Position numbers and translations under genes: made by a program
Source: Martinezella miluonensis
Lineage (GTDB): Bacteria; Pseudomonadota; Alphaproteobacteria; Rhizobiales; Rhizobiaceae
Direction of reading: 5' to 3'
NCBI RefSeq assembly: GCF_900094545.1
Contig: NZ_FMAH01000031.1
Location: forward strand, 20,175-84,174
DNA: 64,000 nucleotides
Part shown: positions 16,923 to 25,575 of the stretch, one piece after another
Position numbering within the stretch: the first letter of the stretch is position 1
Layout of the letters: each line of letters begins with the position of its first letter
The notes under the pieces: model-generated
What the model saw: only the letters and a program-made list of their open reading frames with translations
What the model was told of the DNA's origin: nothing
Database searches by the model: none

Positions 16923-16952
16923 GCCGCTCTGATGAGGAGCGGCTCTTTTTTT
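16923..16952 (+). terminator. terminator after lpxC
   Basis: GCCGCTC (16923-16929) pairs with GAGCGGC (16937-16943); the hairpin is followed by TCTTTTTTT, a textbook Rho-independent terminator. Confidence 0.9.
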
Positions 16953-17181
16953 GACAGGCGACTCGCAAGCTTTGTCTTCGGTTGGAGCAGGACGTGAAAA
17001 TCAGGTGAGCGGCAAAGGAATTCCCTGTCAAAACAGTGATTAAAGCCTGCTGAAATCCGGCCTTTGCCACAAAAATGCGTTAATGCATCATCAATGCGTT
17101 GCCCTGATGGTGTTTTTACGGCTAGAAACGCCAGCGAGAGAACGCCGTCTCCGCAACGACGGCTAGTGGGACAGTGATCCG

Positions 17182-18051
17182 ATGAGTTTTGCAAGGTCTG
17201 AAAGCATGAATATCGCAGCACGGGCTTTGCTCGTATCGCTTCTCCTGGCTGGTACCAGTGCTGTGGTGACCGGTTGTAATACGAAGAAGGATATCGACAT
17301 CACCAAGCTCGGTGTCGATACCGATCCGCCGGAATTGCTCTACAATCAGGGCCTCGCCAATATCAAGGCCGGCAACATGGCGGAAGCCGGCAAGAAGTTC
17401 GATGCCATCAACCAGCAGCAGCCCTTCTCCGAATGGGCGCGCAAGGCGATGGTGATGAGCACTTTCGTGAAGTTCCGTACAGGTCGCTATGACGACGCCG
17501 TACAGACGGGCAATAGCTACCTGCGGCAGTATCCGGCCTCCGAAGATGCCGATTACGTCCAGTACCTGGTCGGCTCGTCCTACGCCAAGCAGATCGTCGA
17601 CATCACGCAGGACCAGCGTGCGGCGCAGCAGACGATCGAGGCAATGAGCAAGCTCGTCACCAATTATCCGAAGTCGCAATATGTCAGCGACGCGCAGGAA
17701 AAGATCCGCTTTGCCCGCGACCAACTCGCCGGCAAGGAAATGCAGGTCGGGCGCTATTATCTTGAGCGCAAGGATTATCTTGCCGCCATCTCCCGCTTCC
17801 GCATCGTCGTTGAGAAGTACCCGACGACCAACCAGATCGAGGAAGCCTTGGCGCGTCTGGTCGAGGCCTATTACGCGATGGGCATCGTGCCTGAAGCCCA
17901 GACGGCAGCCGCCGTTCTCGGCCACAACTATCCGGACAGCCGCTGGTACTCCGATTCCTTTCAGCTGCTGAAGAAGGGTGGCGTGGAGCCGAGCGAAAAC
18001 TCCGGTTCGTGGATTTCCAGAGCGGGCAAGAAACTTCTTCTTGGGACGTGA
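17182..18051 (+). CDS. bamD: outer membrane assembly lipoprotein BamD (ComL)
   Basis: BamD is the essential lipoprotein of the BAM complex that inserts beta-barrel proteins in the outer membrane. The product has 289 residues, an N-terminal signal sequence and a lipobox VVTGC with the modified cysteine at about residue 32, followed by several TPR-like helical repeats (for example LLYNQGLANIKAGNMAEAGKKF). Repeats run to about residue 250, as in the family. The ATG at 17182 is used; an internal ATG at 17206 would give a shorter but still complete signal peptide and cannot be excluded. RecN follows after 12 bases, a conserved bamD-recN-ligA arrangement in this lineage. Confidence 0.95.
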   Translation: MSFARSESMNIAARALLVSLLLAGTSAVVTGCNTKKDIDITKLGVDTDPPELLYNQGLANIKAGNMAEAGKKFDAINQQQPFSEWARKAMVMSTFVKFRTGRYDDAVQTGNSYLRQYPASEDADYVQYLVGSSYAKQIVDITQDQRAAQQTIEAMSKLVTNYPKSQYVSDAQEKIRFARDQLAGKEMQVGRYYLERKDYLAAISRFRIVVEKYPTTNQIEEALARLVEAYYAMGIVPEAQTAAAVLGHNYPDSRWYSDSFQLLKKGGVEPSENSGSWISRAGKKLLLGT

Positions 18052-18063
18052 GATTGAGCGCAG

Positions 18064-19737
18064 ATGCTGATCCAGCTTTCGATCCGCGATATCGTTTTGA
18101 TCGAGCGGCTGGATCTTGCCTTCGAGTCCGGACTTTCGGTGTTGACCGGCGAGACGGGTGCAGGCAAATCCATCCTGCTTGATAGCCTGTCGCTGGCCCT
18201 TGGCGGGCGCGGCGATGGCGGTCTCGTGCGTCATGGAGAGGACCGCGGTCAGGTAACGGCGGTTTTCGAGGTCGGCACGCAACATCCCGCTCGCAAGCTC
18301 CTGCGCGAGAATGGCCTCGATGACGACGGCGATCTCATCTTTCGCCGCGTTCAATCTGCTGACGGCCGCACCAAGGCCTTTGTCAACGATCAGGCGCTCA
18401 GCGTTCAGCTTATGCGCCAGATCGGGCAGCTTCTCGTCGAAATCCATGGACAGCATGACGACCGTGCACTCGTCGATACGGATGCACACCGCATGCTGCT
18501 CGACGCTTTCGCCGGTCTCGCGGAAGAGGCGCAGGGGGTCGGCAGGCTGCACAAGGCATGGCGCGACAACGAGCGCACCTTGAAGAAGCACAGGGAGCAG
18601 GTGGAGAAGGCGGCCCGCGAGGCCGACTATCTGCGTGCTTCCGTCGAAGAGCTGGAAAAGCTGTCGCCGCAGGACGGCGAGGAGGATGAGCTCGCCGAAA
18701 AGCGCTCGCGGATGATGAAAGCCGAGCGCATCGCCGGCGATATCGCCGAGGCTTCGGAGTTCCTGAACGGCAATGCCTCGCCCGTGCCGCATATCGCTTC
18801 GCTGGTCCGCCGGCTCGAGCGCAAGAGCCATGAGGCGCCGGGCCTGCTGGAGGATACTGTCGCGTTGCTCGACGCGGCTCTCGACCAGCTCTCCAACGCG
18901 CAGATGGAAGTAGAGGCCGCACTGCGCAAGACGGAATACGATCCGCGCGAACTTGAGCGGGTCGAGGAGCGGTTGTTTGCGCTCCGCGCAGCCTCGCGCA
19001 AATATTCGGTGCCCGTAAGCGAGCTTCCGGCTCTCGCTGAGCGCATGGTTTCCGATCTCGCCGATGTCGATGCCGGCGAAGAGAAGCTGGCCCGCCTTGA
19101 TGCCGAATTGGCTGCCGCAAAGGCGGAATATGATGTTGCAGCACGCCGTCTCTCGGAAAAGCGCCATCATGCGGGCGAGGCCCTTGCCGCCGCCGTCATG
19201 GCGGAATTGCCGGCGCTGAAGCTCGAGCGGGCGCGTTTCATGGTGGAAATCACCAGCGACCGGGACGCCGGTACGGCCGAGGGCATCGATGTTGTCGAAT
19301 TCCATGTGCAGACCAACCCCGGCACGCGCCCCGGTCCGATCACCAAGGTCGCGTCCGGCGGCGAGCTGTCGCGTTTCCTGCTGGCGCTGAAGGTGGCGCT
19401 CGCCGATCGTGGTTCGGCACCAACCCTCGTGTTTGATGAAATCGATACCGGTGTTGGCGGTGCGGTCGCCGATGCGATCGGCCAGCGGCTGAAACGCCTG
19501 TCCGATCGCGTGCAGGTGCTTTCCGTCACGCACGCACCACAGGTCGCTGCACGCGCCGGGACGCATCTCCTGATCTCCAAAGGCCCGGTCGCAGATGGAT
19601 CGGAAAAAATCTCGACACGCGTGGCGACCATGGAGCCCAAGGACCGCACCGAGGAAATCGCCCGCATGCTTGCTGGTGCTTCGGTGACGGAAGAGGCGAG
19701 GGCGGCTGCCAAGCGCTTGCTATCAGGCAACGGCTGA
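18064..19737 (+). CDS. recN: DNA repair protein RecN
   Basis: RecN is an SMC-like ATPase that acts at double-strand breaks. The 557-residue protein has an N-terminal Walker A LTGETGAGKSILLDSL at about 27-42, a central coiled-coil region (about 160-370), and a C-terminal ABC signature GGELSRFLLALK near 432-443 followed by Walker B LVFDEIDTGVGG at about 454-465. Length is normal. No LexA/SOS box was recognised in the short gap after bamD. A truncated repeat element separates it from ligA. Confidence 0.96.
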   Translation: MLIQLSIRDIVLIERLDLAFESGLSVLTGETGAGKSILLDSLSLALGGRGDGGLVRHGEDRGQVTAVFEVGTQHPARKLLRENGLDDDGDLIFRRVQSADGRTKAFVNDQALSVQLMRQIGQLLVEIHGQHDDRALVDTDAHRMLLDAFAGLAEEAQGVGRLHKAWRDNERTLKKHREQVEKAAREADYLRASVEELEKLSPQDGEEDELAEKRSRMMKAERIAGDIAEASEFLNGNASPVPHIASLVRRLERKSHEAPGLLEDTVALLDAALDQLSNAQMEVEAALRKTEYDPRELERVEERLFALRAASRKYSVPVSELPALAERMVSDLADVDAGEEKLARLDAELAAAKAEYDVAARRLSEKRHHAGEALAAAVMAELPALKLERARFMVEITSDRDAGTAEGIDVVEFHVQTNPGTRPGPITKVASGGELSRFLLALKVALADRGSAPTLVFDEIDTGVGGAVADAIGQRLKRLSDRVQVLSVTHAPQVAARAGTHLLISKGPVADGSEKISTRVATMEPKDRTEEIARMLAGASVTEEARAAAKRLLSGNG

Positions 19738-19770
19738 TCGCTGCACGCGTCCCACCACTTGATTTTTCCC

Positions 19771-19828
19771 TTTGTTTTTACGCGCTCCGGGCGGAAAACC
19801 GCTTCACACTTTTTCTCGAAGTGCTCTA
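19771..19828. repeat. dispersed repeat copy 1 (RIME-like)
   Basis: A segment containing TTTTTACGC, GGCGGAAAACCGCTTC and CACTTTTTCTCGAAGTGCTCTA matches the two other copies at 37614 and 55241, with scattered changes. It lies between recN and ligA and resembles the intergenic mosaic repeats known from rhizobia. This copy appears to hold only the right half of the element. Confidence 0.7.
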
Positions 19829-19859
19829 AAACATCTCCGAAATCGGGGAGTGTCGATTC

Positions 19860-22013
19860 ATGAGCACCGAACAAAAGCCCGTCGAAGATCTGACCGAAGA
19901 GGAAGCGGCCGCCGCACTTGCCTATCTGGCCGCGGAGATCGCACGCAACGATGCGCTTTATCATAGCAAGGACGCGCCGGAGATCTCGGATGCCGACTAT
20001 GATGCGCTGAAGCGGCGCAATGACGCTATCGAAGCCCGGTTCCCGGCTTTGATTCGCGCCGACAGCCCATCGCGTCGGGTGGGTGCAGCACCTTCGGAAA
20101 CCTTCGCGCCTGTCGTTCATGCGAGGCCGATGTTGTCGCTCGACAACACGTTTTCGCAGGAAGATGTGGAGGATTTCGTCGCGAGCGTCTATCGCTTCCT
20201 CGGCCGGCTTCCGGACAATTCGATTGCCTTTACCGCTGAGCCGAAGATCGATGGTCTTTCCATGTCGATCCGCTACGAGAATGGGCGGATGGTGAGTGCT
20301 GCAACGCGCGGCGACGGCACGACCGGCGAAAATGTCACCGCCAATATCAGAACCATCCAGGAAATTCCCCAGACGCTGCCCGCAGGCGCGCCCGCTATTG
20401 TCGAGGTTCGCGGCGAGGTTTACATGGCGAAGAGCGATTTCCTGGCGCTCAATGCGCAGATGGAGGCCGAGGGCAAGCAGGCCTATGTCAACCCGCGCAA
20501 CACCGCGGCGGGCTCGCTGCGTCAGCTCGATGCGAAGGTAACGGCGAGCCGCAAGCTAAAATTCTTTGCCTATGCCTGGGGCGAGATGTCGGACATGCCG
20601 GCCGATACGCAATATGACATGGTGCAGGCCTTCAAATCGTGGGGCTTTCCCGTCAATCCGCTGATGGCGCGATTGAATTCCGTCGCCGATATTCTCGGCC
20701 ATTATGAGGAAATCGGCCTGCAGCGACCCGATCTCGATTATGATATCGACGGCGTGGTCTACAAGGTCGATAGCCTGGAACTTCAGGCTCGCCTTGGCTT
20801 CCGCTCGCGCTCGCCGCGCTGGGCGACGGCACATAAATTTCCCGCAGAGCAGGCGTTCACACGTCTCGTCGACATCGATATCCAGGTCGGTCGCACCGGC
20901 GCGCTGACGCCGGTCGCGCGGCTTGAGCCGATCACGGTCGGTGGTGTCGTCGTCACCAATGCGACGCTGCACAACGCCGATTACATCAAGGGTATCGGCA
21001 ACAAGGGCGAGCCGATCCGCGATGGCCGCGATATCCGCGTCGGCGATATGGTGATCGTGCAGCGAGCAGGCGACGTCATCCCTCAGATCGTCGATGTCGT
21101 GATGGAGAAGCGTGAAGCGTCGAGTGCGCCCTATGAGTTTCCCAGGGTTTGCCCGGTCTGCGGCAGCCACGCAGTGCGGGACATCAACGAAAAGACCGGC
21201 AAGGTCGATGCCGTGACCCGCTGCACCGGCGGCTTTATCTGTCGGGCGCAGGCGACCGAGCATCTCAAGCATTTCGTCTCGCGCAATGCCTACGATATCG
21301 AAGGTTTGGGCTCGAAGCAGATCGATTTCTTTTTCGAGAGCGAAGATCAGGCACTGCAGATCAGGACCGCGCCTGACATCTTCACTCTTGAGAAGCGCCA
21401 GCAATCGTCGCTTGCGAAGCTGGAAAATATCGACGGCTTCGGTAAGGTCAGCGTCGGCAAGCTTTATGCTGCCATCAATGAGAGGCGGCAGATTGCCTTG
21501 CACCGCTTCATCTTCGCGCTTGGCATCCGTCATGTCGGCGAGACGACCGCCAAGCTGCTTGCACGCTCCTACGGCACTTACCAAGCCTTCGAGGTGGCGA
21601 TGAAAGAGGCGGCCCCGCTTTCAGGCGATGCGTGGAACGACCTCAACAATATCGAGGGTATCGGCGAGGTGGTGGCGCGTGCGATCGTCGAATTCTACAA
21701 GGAGCCGCGCAATACCGAGGTGATCGCAAGCTTGCTCAAAGAGGTGCAGCCTCAGGAGGCCGAGCAGCCCGTGACATCCGGGAGCCCAGTTGCCGGCAAG
21801 ACAGTTGTCTTCACCGGCTCCTTGGAAAAGTTCACCCGCGATGAAGCCAAGGCCAAGGCAGAGAGCCTAGGCGCCAAGGTTTCCGGCTCGGTGTCGAAAA
21901 AGACCGATATTGTCGTAGCAGGACCGGGCGCTGGTTCGAAGCTCGACAAAGCGCGGGAGTTCAACGTCCAGATCATGACCGAGGACGAGTGGCTGGATTT
22001 TATCGGCGGATAA
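19860..22013 (+). CDS. ligA: NAD-dependent DNA ligase LigA
   Basis: LigA seals nicks during replication and repair using NAD+. The 717-residue protein shows the full domain order: Ia domain at the N-terminus, adenylation domain with catalytic lysine in EPKIDGLSM at about 126-134, OB fold, a four-cysteine zinc finger (CPVCG near 431 and later C residues in TRCTGGFIC), helix-hairpin-helix region with IDGFGKVS and IEGIGEVVA, and a C-terminal BRCT domain from about 640 (KTVVFTGSLEKFTRDEAKA). Length is slightly above the family's usual 670 but normal for rhizobia. Confidence 0.97.
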   Translation: MSTEQKPVEDLTEEEAAAALAYLAAEIARNDALYHSKDAPEISDADYDALKRRNDAIEARFPALIRADSPSRRVGAAPSETFAPVVHARPMLSLDNTFSQEDVEDFVASVYRFLGRLPDNSIAFTAEPKIDGLSMSIRYENGRMVSAATRGDGTTGENVTANIRTIQEIPQTLPAGAPAIVEVRGEVYMAKSDFLALNAQMEAEGKQAYVNPRNTAAGSLRQLDAKVTASRKLKFFAYAWGEMSDMPADTQYDMVQAFKSWGFPVNPLMARLNSVADILGHYEEIGLQRPDLDYDIDGVVYKVDSLELQARLGFRSRSPRWATAHKFPAEQAFTRLVDIDIQVGRTGALTPVARLEPITVGGVVVTNATLHNADYIKGIGNKGEPIRDGRDIRVGDMVIVQRAGDVIPQIVDVVMEKREASSAPYEFPRVCPVCGSHAVRDINEKTGKVDAVTRCTGGFICRAQATEHLKHFVSRNAYDIEGLGSKQIDFFFESEDQALQIRTAPDIFTLEKRQQSSLAKLENIDGFGKVSVGKLYAAINERRQIALHRFIFALGIRHVGETTAKLLARSYGTYQAFEVAMKEAAPLSGDAWNDLNNIEGIGEVVARAIVEFYKEPRNTEVIASLLKEVQPQEAEQPVTSGSPVAGKTVVFTGSLEKFTRDEAKAKAESLGAKVSGSVSKKTDIVVAGPGAGSKLDKAREFNVQIMTEDEWLDFIGG

Positions 22014-22053
22014 GAGATGGCGGCGGGATCGTGACCCACCGCCCTTCGATCGT

Positions 22054-22590
22054 TCAGAGTCTTAAGCGCGCCATCGTGAAGGCGTCCACATATTCGCCGT
22101 TACGGAATGCAAAAGCGCGCAGGCGTCCTTCGGTTTCGAAGCCGAATTTCTCGTAGAGCCGGATCGCCGGTGCATTGTCGACAAAGACGGTGAGTTCCAG
22201 GCGCTTGATCGCCAGCCAGTTGTCGGCGCTGTCGACAAGCGCGGCAAGAAGCGCCGAGCCGACGCCGCAGCCCGTGAAATCGTCGTGCACACCCATGCCG
22301 ATCTGGCCGATGTGCATCCGTCGTCCGGAAAGCCGGTTGAGGCCGGCATTGCCGACGACTTGTTCGTTGACCTCCGCGACAAGGCGGGTCGAGTTGGGGG
22401 CGGGCTTTTCCAGCCATTCCCGGGTTTCCTCGACGCTTTGAAAGGGCAGGCGCAAGGTGCCGGCGCGGAAACCGGGAAGATTGGCGATCGCCGCGATCGC
22501 TTCGGCATCGGACGGCCGCGTCGCACGGATCTCGATCGGGCCGACTTTGCCTGATCGTCGCTTAACGGGCTCTTGTTCGTCGAAAGACAT
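22054..22590 (-). CDS. GNAT family N-acetyltransferase
   Basis: This 178-residue protein belongs to the GNAT acetyltransferase superfamily. It has the acetyl-CoA binding motif A, recognisable in GMGVHDDFTGCGVGSALL at about residues 98-115, and the motif B sequence AIRLYEKFGFETEGRLRAFA near the C-terminus. The start ATG at 22590 follows GGAGAGC; an upstream in-frame ATG at 22632 overlaps a less coding-like region. The overall pattern is that of RimI/RimJ-like or small-molecule N-acetyltransferases, and the acceptor is unknown. It converges on ligA with 40 bases between stops. Confidence 0.85.
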   Translation of the reverse strand: MSFDEQEPVKRRSGKVGPIEIRATRPSDAEAIAAIANLPGFRAGTLRLPFQSVEETREWLEKPAPNSTRLVAEVNEQVVGNAGLNRLSGRRMHIGQIGMGVHDDFTGCGVGSALLAALVDSADNWLAIKRLELTVFVDNAPAIRLYEKFGFETEGRLRAFAFRNGEYVDAFTMARLRL

Positions 22591-22908
22591 GGGCTCTCCT
22601 TGGTATTGGGGAGGAGAGCAAGGAGATTTCAACCCTGCTCGCCTCGGCAGGGTTGAGATGGATCGCAGTTAGCTCAGCGCAACACAGCTTCCACTCGCCC
22701 TGCAAAGGGAGAGATGGTGATAAGATGCATTGCCGTGGTGCGAATTGCGATCATGGAGCGATGATCCGATGCGATGGGGTCGTTGTCAATTGTCTTCCTC
22801 CAATTTTGCTACCATCGATTACGGCTGTGCCCTCCAAAGATTACTTGACAGGCAACCATTTGGTTGCCTATAAGAGAGATATAGGCAACCAAATGGTTCC
22901 GTATTGAT
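22591..22908. other. intergenic region upstream of the arsR-like gene
   Basis: Most of this 318-base gap (22591-22840) shows no gene, hairpin or repeat that I recognise. The last 65 bases hold the strong promoter and operator described separately. Confidence 0.5.
22845..22897 (+). promoter_or_regulatory. sigma-70-type promoter with double palindromic operator
   Basis: TTGACA (22845-22850) and TATAAG (22869-22874) are separated by 18 bases. The spacer is a near-perfect palindrome GGCAACCATTTGGTTGCC, and its reverse complement (GGCAACCAAATGGTT, 22883-22897) recurs just after the -10 box. A dimeric regulator bound there would block RNA polymerase, and the likely one is the ArsR-type protein encoded 12 bases downstream. 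Confidence 0.8.
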
Positions 22909-23232
22909 ATGAATGACGACGCGGTTTTCAAGGCTCTGGCGGACACCAGTCGGCGGCAATTGCTGGATCGACTCCATGAGCACAACGGCCAGACGCTGAA
23001 CGCGCTTTGCGAGGATCTGGCCATGACCCGACAGGCAGTGGCGAAGCATCTCGCCATTCTGGAGGAGGCCAATCTGGTGTCGACCGAGAGACAGGGGCGG
23101 GAGAAGCTGCATTTCATCAATTCGGTGCCGATCAACGAGATTGCCGAGCGTTGGATCAGCAAGTTCGAGCGCCGGCAGCTGAGCGCGCTTTCGGCATTGA
23201 AGAAGGCTCTTGAAGGCGAGGGCGGTTCATAG
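22909..23232 (+). CDS. ArsR-family winged-helix transcriptional regulator
   Basis: This 107-residue protein has the compact winged-helix fold of ArsR repressors, with a recognition-helix region LAMTRQAVAKHLAILEEANLV at about residues 38-58 and the wing REKLHFINSVP at about 63-73. It lacks the CxCxxC type metal-binding motif of ArsR/SmtB, so it probably does not sense metal. This subfamily is commonly paired with SRPBCC (AHSA1-like) proteins, as here, where the partner follows 38 bases downstream. The palindromic operator overlapping its promoter points to autorepression. Confidence 0.88.
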   Translation: MNDDAVFKALADTSRRQLLDRLHEHNGQTLNALCEDLAMTRQAVAKHLAILEEANLVSTERQGREKLHFINSVPINEIAERWISKFERRQLSALSALKKALEGEGGS

Positions 23233-23270
23233 GCCCGAGAAGCAAGAATAGTGAAACAAGGAGAAATGAC

Positions 23271-23714
23271 ATGACTGGAAGCAAGTTCGTCTACGTCACA
23301 TTCATCCGCACTTCGCCGGAGAAGCTCTGGTCGGCACTGACGACACCGGAGTTCATCAGGCAATACTGGTTCGACATGACGCACGAGACCGATTGGAAGG
23401 TCGGCTCGCCGTGGAAGATGCTTTTTCCCGATGGCCGCATCGCCGACACGGGGGAAATCGCCGAATTCGAACCGCCGCGGCGCATCGCCTTCAAATGGCG
23501 CAATGAGTTCAGACCAGAGCTGAAAGCCGAGGGCTGGTCGCGTTGCGTCATGGAGTTGGAGCCCGCCGCCGACGCCGTCAAACTGACGGTCACCCACACG
23601 ATCGAGCTTGAGAATTCGAAGTTCATCGAAGCGGTCTCCGGTGGCTGGCCGAAGATATTGTCCAATCTCAAGTCGCTGCTGGAAACGGGCAGGATCGCGA
23701 TCGAGAACAAGTGA
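23271..23714 (+). CDS. SRPBCC (AHSA1-like) family protein
   Basis: The 147-residue product has the START/Bet v1-like SRPBCC fold pattern of the AHSA1 group: an N-terminal strand followed by SPEKLWSALTTPEFIRQYW at about residues 14-32, SPWKMLFPDGRIADTGEI, and a C-terminal helix ending SNLKSLLETG. These proteins bind hydrophobic ligands in an internal cavity; the ligand is not known. The gene is preceded by AAGGAG and is probably co-transcribed with the ArsR-type regulator, which would then respond to the same compound or stress. Confidence 0.85.
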   Translation: MTGSKFVYVTFIRTSPEKLWSALTTPEFIRQYWFDMTHETDWKVGSPWKMLFPDGRIADTGEIAEFEPPRRIAFKWRNEFRPELKAEGWSRCVMELEPAADAVKLTVTHTIELENSKFIEAVSGGWPKILSNLKSLLETGRIAIENK

Positions 23715-23899
23715 GAGCCGCCTCTCCTCCATGTTGGGAAGCGCCGTTGCCTTGGCGATGGCGCCTCTCGACGAGAATTGCCGTCGATGCCTTTTAACGG
23801 GCACTGCTTTGCGAGCCGCAGTCTCTTGCATCGGTCATTCGCCGTCTTACCTTAGCGGAGCCGCTCTCGCTCCCTGCGGCTGATGTTGGAGGATGATCG

Positions 23900-24394
23900 A
23901 TGACCTCACTGAAATTCTGCGCCGCCATTGCCGCATCTTTCTTGACCCTGGCGCCTGTTTCCGCCTCTGCCGAGGTGGTTGGCAAGGTTGGCGTGGACTG
24001 GACGGGTAACGATATTCTGGTCGATGCCGTGCCGGATCCGCAAGTCTCGGGCATCACCTGCCATGTGACCTATTTTGATCGCAGCGTCATTGACCGATTG
24101 CGCAAGGGCAACTGGTTCGAAGATCCCTCCAACAATTCCATCGCCTGCCGCCAGACCGGACCGATCGAGATCGGCAGTATCAACCTGTCGCAGAGCGGCG
24201 AGGAAGTGTTCCGCGCCGGATTGTCGCTTATCTGGAAGAAGCTGGTTGTCACCCGCATCTACGACAAGAAGAACGATACGTTGGTCTATCTCATCCACTC
24301 ACGCCAGCTGACGGATGGGTCGGCTAAAATGGCGATTTCGACGATACCTCTGTTCGGCCAGAACGTTAACTGGAAGAACGGCAAGCCAAAATAG
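23900..24394 (+). CDS. creA: CreA family periplasmic protein
   Basis: The 164-residue product has a signal peptide (about residues 1-24, cleavage near ASA-EVV) and the CreA pattern: EVVGKVGVDWTGNDILVDA, the conserved DPQVSGITCHVTYFDR near 45-60, and ISTIPLFGQ at the C-terminus. Two cysteines (in ITCHV and IACRQ) are conserved in the family and may form a disulfide. CreA proteins are widespread in proteobacteria but their function is unknown. No neighbouring creBCD genes are present. Confidence 0.85.
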   Translation: MTSLKFCAAIAASFLTLAPVSASAEVVGKVGVDWTGNDILVDAVPDPQVSGITCHVTYFDRSVIDRLRKGNWFEDPSNNSIACRQTGPIEIGSINLSQSGEEVFRAGLSLIWKKLVVTRIYDKKNDTLVYLIHSRQLTDGSAKMAISTIPLFGQNVNWKNGKPK

Positions 24395-24514
24395 AGTTAC
24401 CAGAATACCTCAATGACAACCGATAGAAGGATAGTACCAAAAAAAGTCATACTCTTGGGTTGTCGAATTCCTTCTGGTTGCTTTCGGTCTGCACCTTTTT
24501 GATGCAATTTCGAA

Positions 24515-24650
24515 AATGAACAAGGGAGGTGACTCTTCCGCTTGTTCACGGCCTGCTGACTGGCGCGTTGGCTACACCCCTGCCAATGCTGGTCACACAA
24601 AAATCGATCGCCCTGAAGCGAGGCTCCAGGGCGATTTTTATTTTGTGCTA
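24515..24650 (+). ncRNA. candidate intergenic small RNA with three hairpins
   Basis: Three well-formed hairpins follow one another downstream of creA: GAACAAG/CTTGTTC with an inner GGAGG/CTTCC stem (24518-24547); GCGTTGGC/GCCAATGC with loop TACACCCCT (24565-24589); and a perfect nine-base-pair terminator stem ATCGCCCTG/CAGGGCGAT (24607-24635) with a TTTTATTTT tail. The C-rich loop of hairpin 2 could pair with Shine-Dalgarno sequences. No ORF is present. A -10/-35 pair is not convincing, so it could instead be the 3' untranslated region of creA. I cannot name the RNA family. Confidence 0.5.
24607..24644. terminator. bidirectional terminator between creA/sRNA and cheW
   Basis: Nine-base-pair stem ATCGCCCTG (24607-24615) / CAGGGCGAT (24627-24635), followed by TTTTATTTT on the plus strand and preceded by an A run that serves the minus strand, where cheW ends. 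Confidence 0.85.
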
Positions 24651-24661
24651 ACTTCTTGAAG

Positions 24662-25126
24662 TTACGCGGCTTGTGCCAGCTGATCGGCAATGATCGTGTC
24701 GAGGTTGAGGAAGCAGACCATCGATTTCTCCAGGGCCACGATGCCTCGGCAGAAGGCGCGCTGTACCTCCGGAATGATCTCCGGCGCCGGCTGCAGATCC
24801 TCGCTCTTGATGGTCATCATGTCGGAAACTTGCTCGACCAGCAGGCCGACGAGCTTGCCGGCGATATCCGTGACGATAATGGCTGAGCGCTCGGAGGGCT
24901 CCGTCATCTTCATGCCGAGGCGGCAAGCCATGTCGATGACCGGGATTACGGCGCCACGCAGGTTGATCAGGCCGAGCACATAAGGCGGCGTATGCGGCAT
25001 CGGCGTCACGGGCGCCCAGCCGCGGATTTCGCGGATGGCCATGATGTCGATGCAGAACTCCTGATCGCCGAGGTGGAAGGAGACGATTTCCAGATAGGCG
25101 CCGGCTTGTTTGATGGCGTTCGTCAT
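24662..25126 (-). CDS. cheW: chemotaxis coupling protein CheW
   Basis: CheW bridges chemoreceptors and the CheA kinase. The 154-residue product is a single CheW domain: EIVSFHLGDQEFCIDIMAIREIRGW at the start of the domain (only part shown is needed: FHLGDQEFCIDIM), PYVLGLINLRGAVIPVIDM at about 53-71, and LVEQVSDMMTI in the second subdomain. The ATG at 25126 is preceded by GGAAG; longer in-frame extensions to 25216 look non-coding. It stands alone, not inside a che operon, as for the orphan cheW copies of related rhizobia. Confidence 0.92.
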   Translation of the reverse strand: MTNAIKQAGAYLEIVSFHLGDQEFCIDIMAIREIRGWAPVTPMPHTPPYVLGLINLRGAVIPVIDMACRLGMKMTEPSERSAIIVTDIAGKLVGLLVEQVSDMMTIKSEDLQPAPEIIPEVQRAFCRGIVALEKSMVCFLNLDTIIADQLAQAA

Positions 25127-25575
25127 GATTGAAGGCTTCCCGTTTGGCGCCGCTGGCAAGCGGCGCTGGCGATTGAAAAGAAAGATCGGCTGGAGCGGCT
25201 TGAGCAGCGGCAGCATCCGGTGCTTCGGCGGGAAACGCCTGGCTGTACCCGGCGGGCGTCATGCCCTTCTGAAGTAAATCGGTCTGCCGTGCGTTCCGGC
25301 AGTGATGGCCGAAGTCGAGCTCGACATTTGCGATAGATGTTCGCGCGGACTGGTTAGGATTGCTTTAACACTGAAACAGAATTTATCTGTGCGTGCCTGC
25401 GAGATGCACGTGCGGGGGAATGCGGAAGCACTTGAAGTAGCGGCTCGCTCGCTGCGGCAATTTCGGCTTGTTCGGCACGTCTTCTTGAATTGCGTCCTCT
25501 ACTTTGAGCCGCTACACCCGACAGGTAGATCGACGCCACCGGCTTTCAGGTGCCGTCGCCGGGGTTGGATGAGGA
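25127..25575. other. intergenic region cheW-SCO gene
   Basis: No convincing gene or RNA structure is seen in these 449 bases. An open frame starting at 25302 runs out of frame over the SCO gene and its product looks like a frameshifted translation. The region presumably holds the divergent promoters of cheW and the SCO gene. Confidence 0.5.

Noticed and set aside
17122..19566. 814-codon minus-strand open frame over bamD and recN
   Set aside because: It is antisense to well-supported genes, with no recognisable domains in the product.
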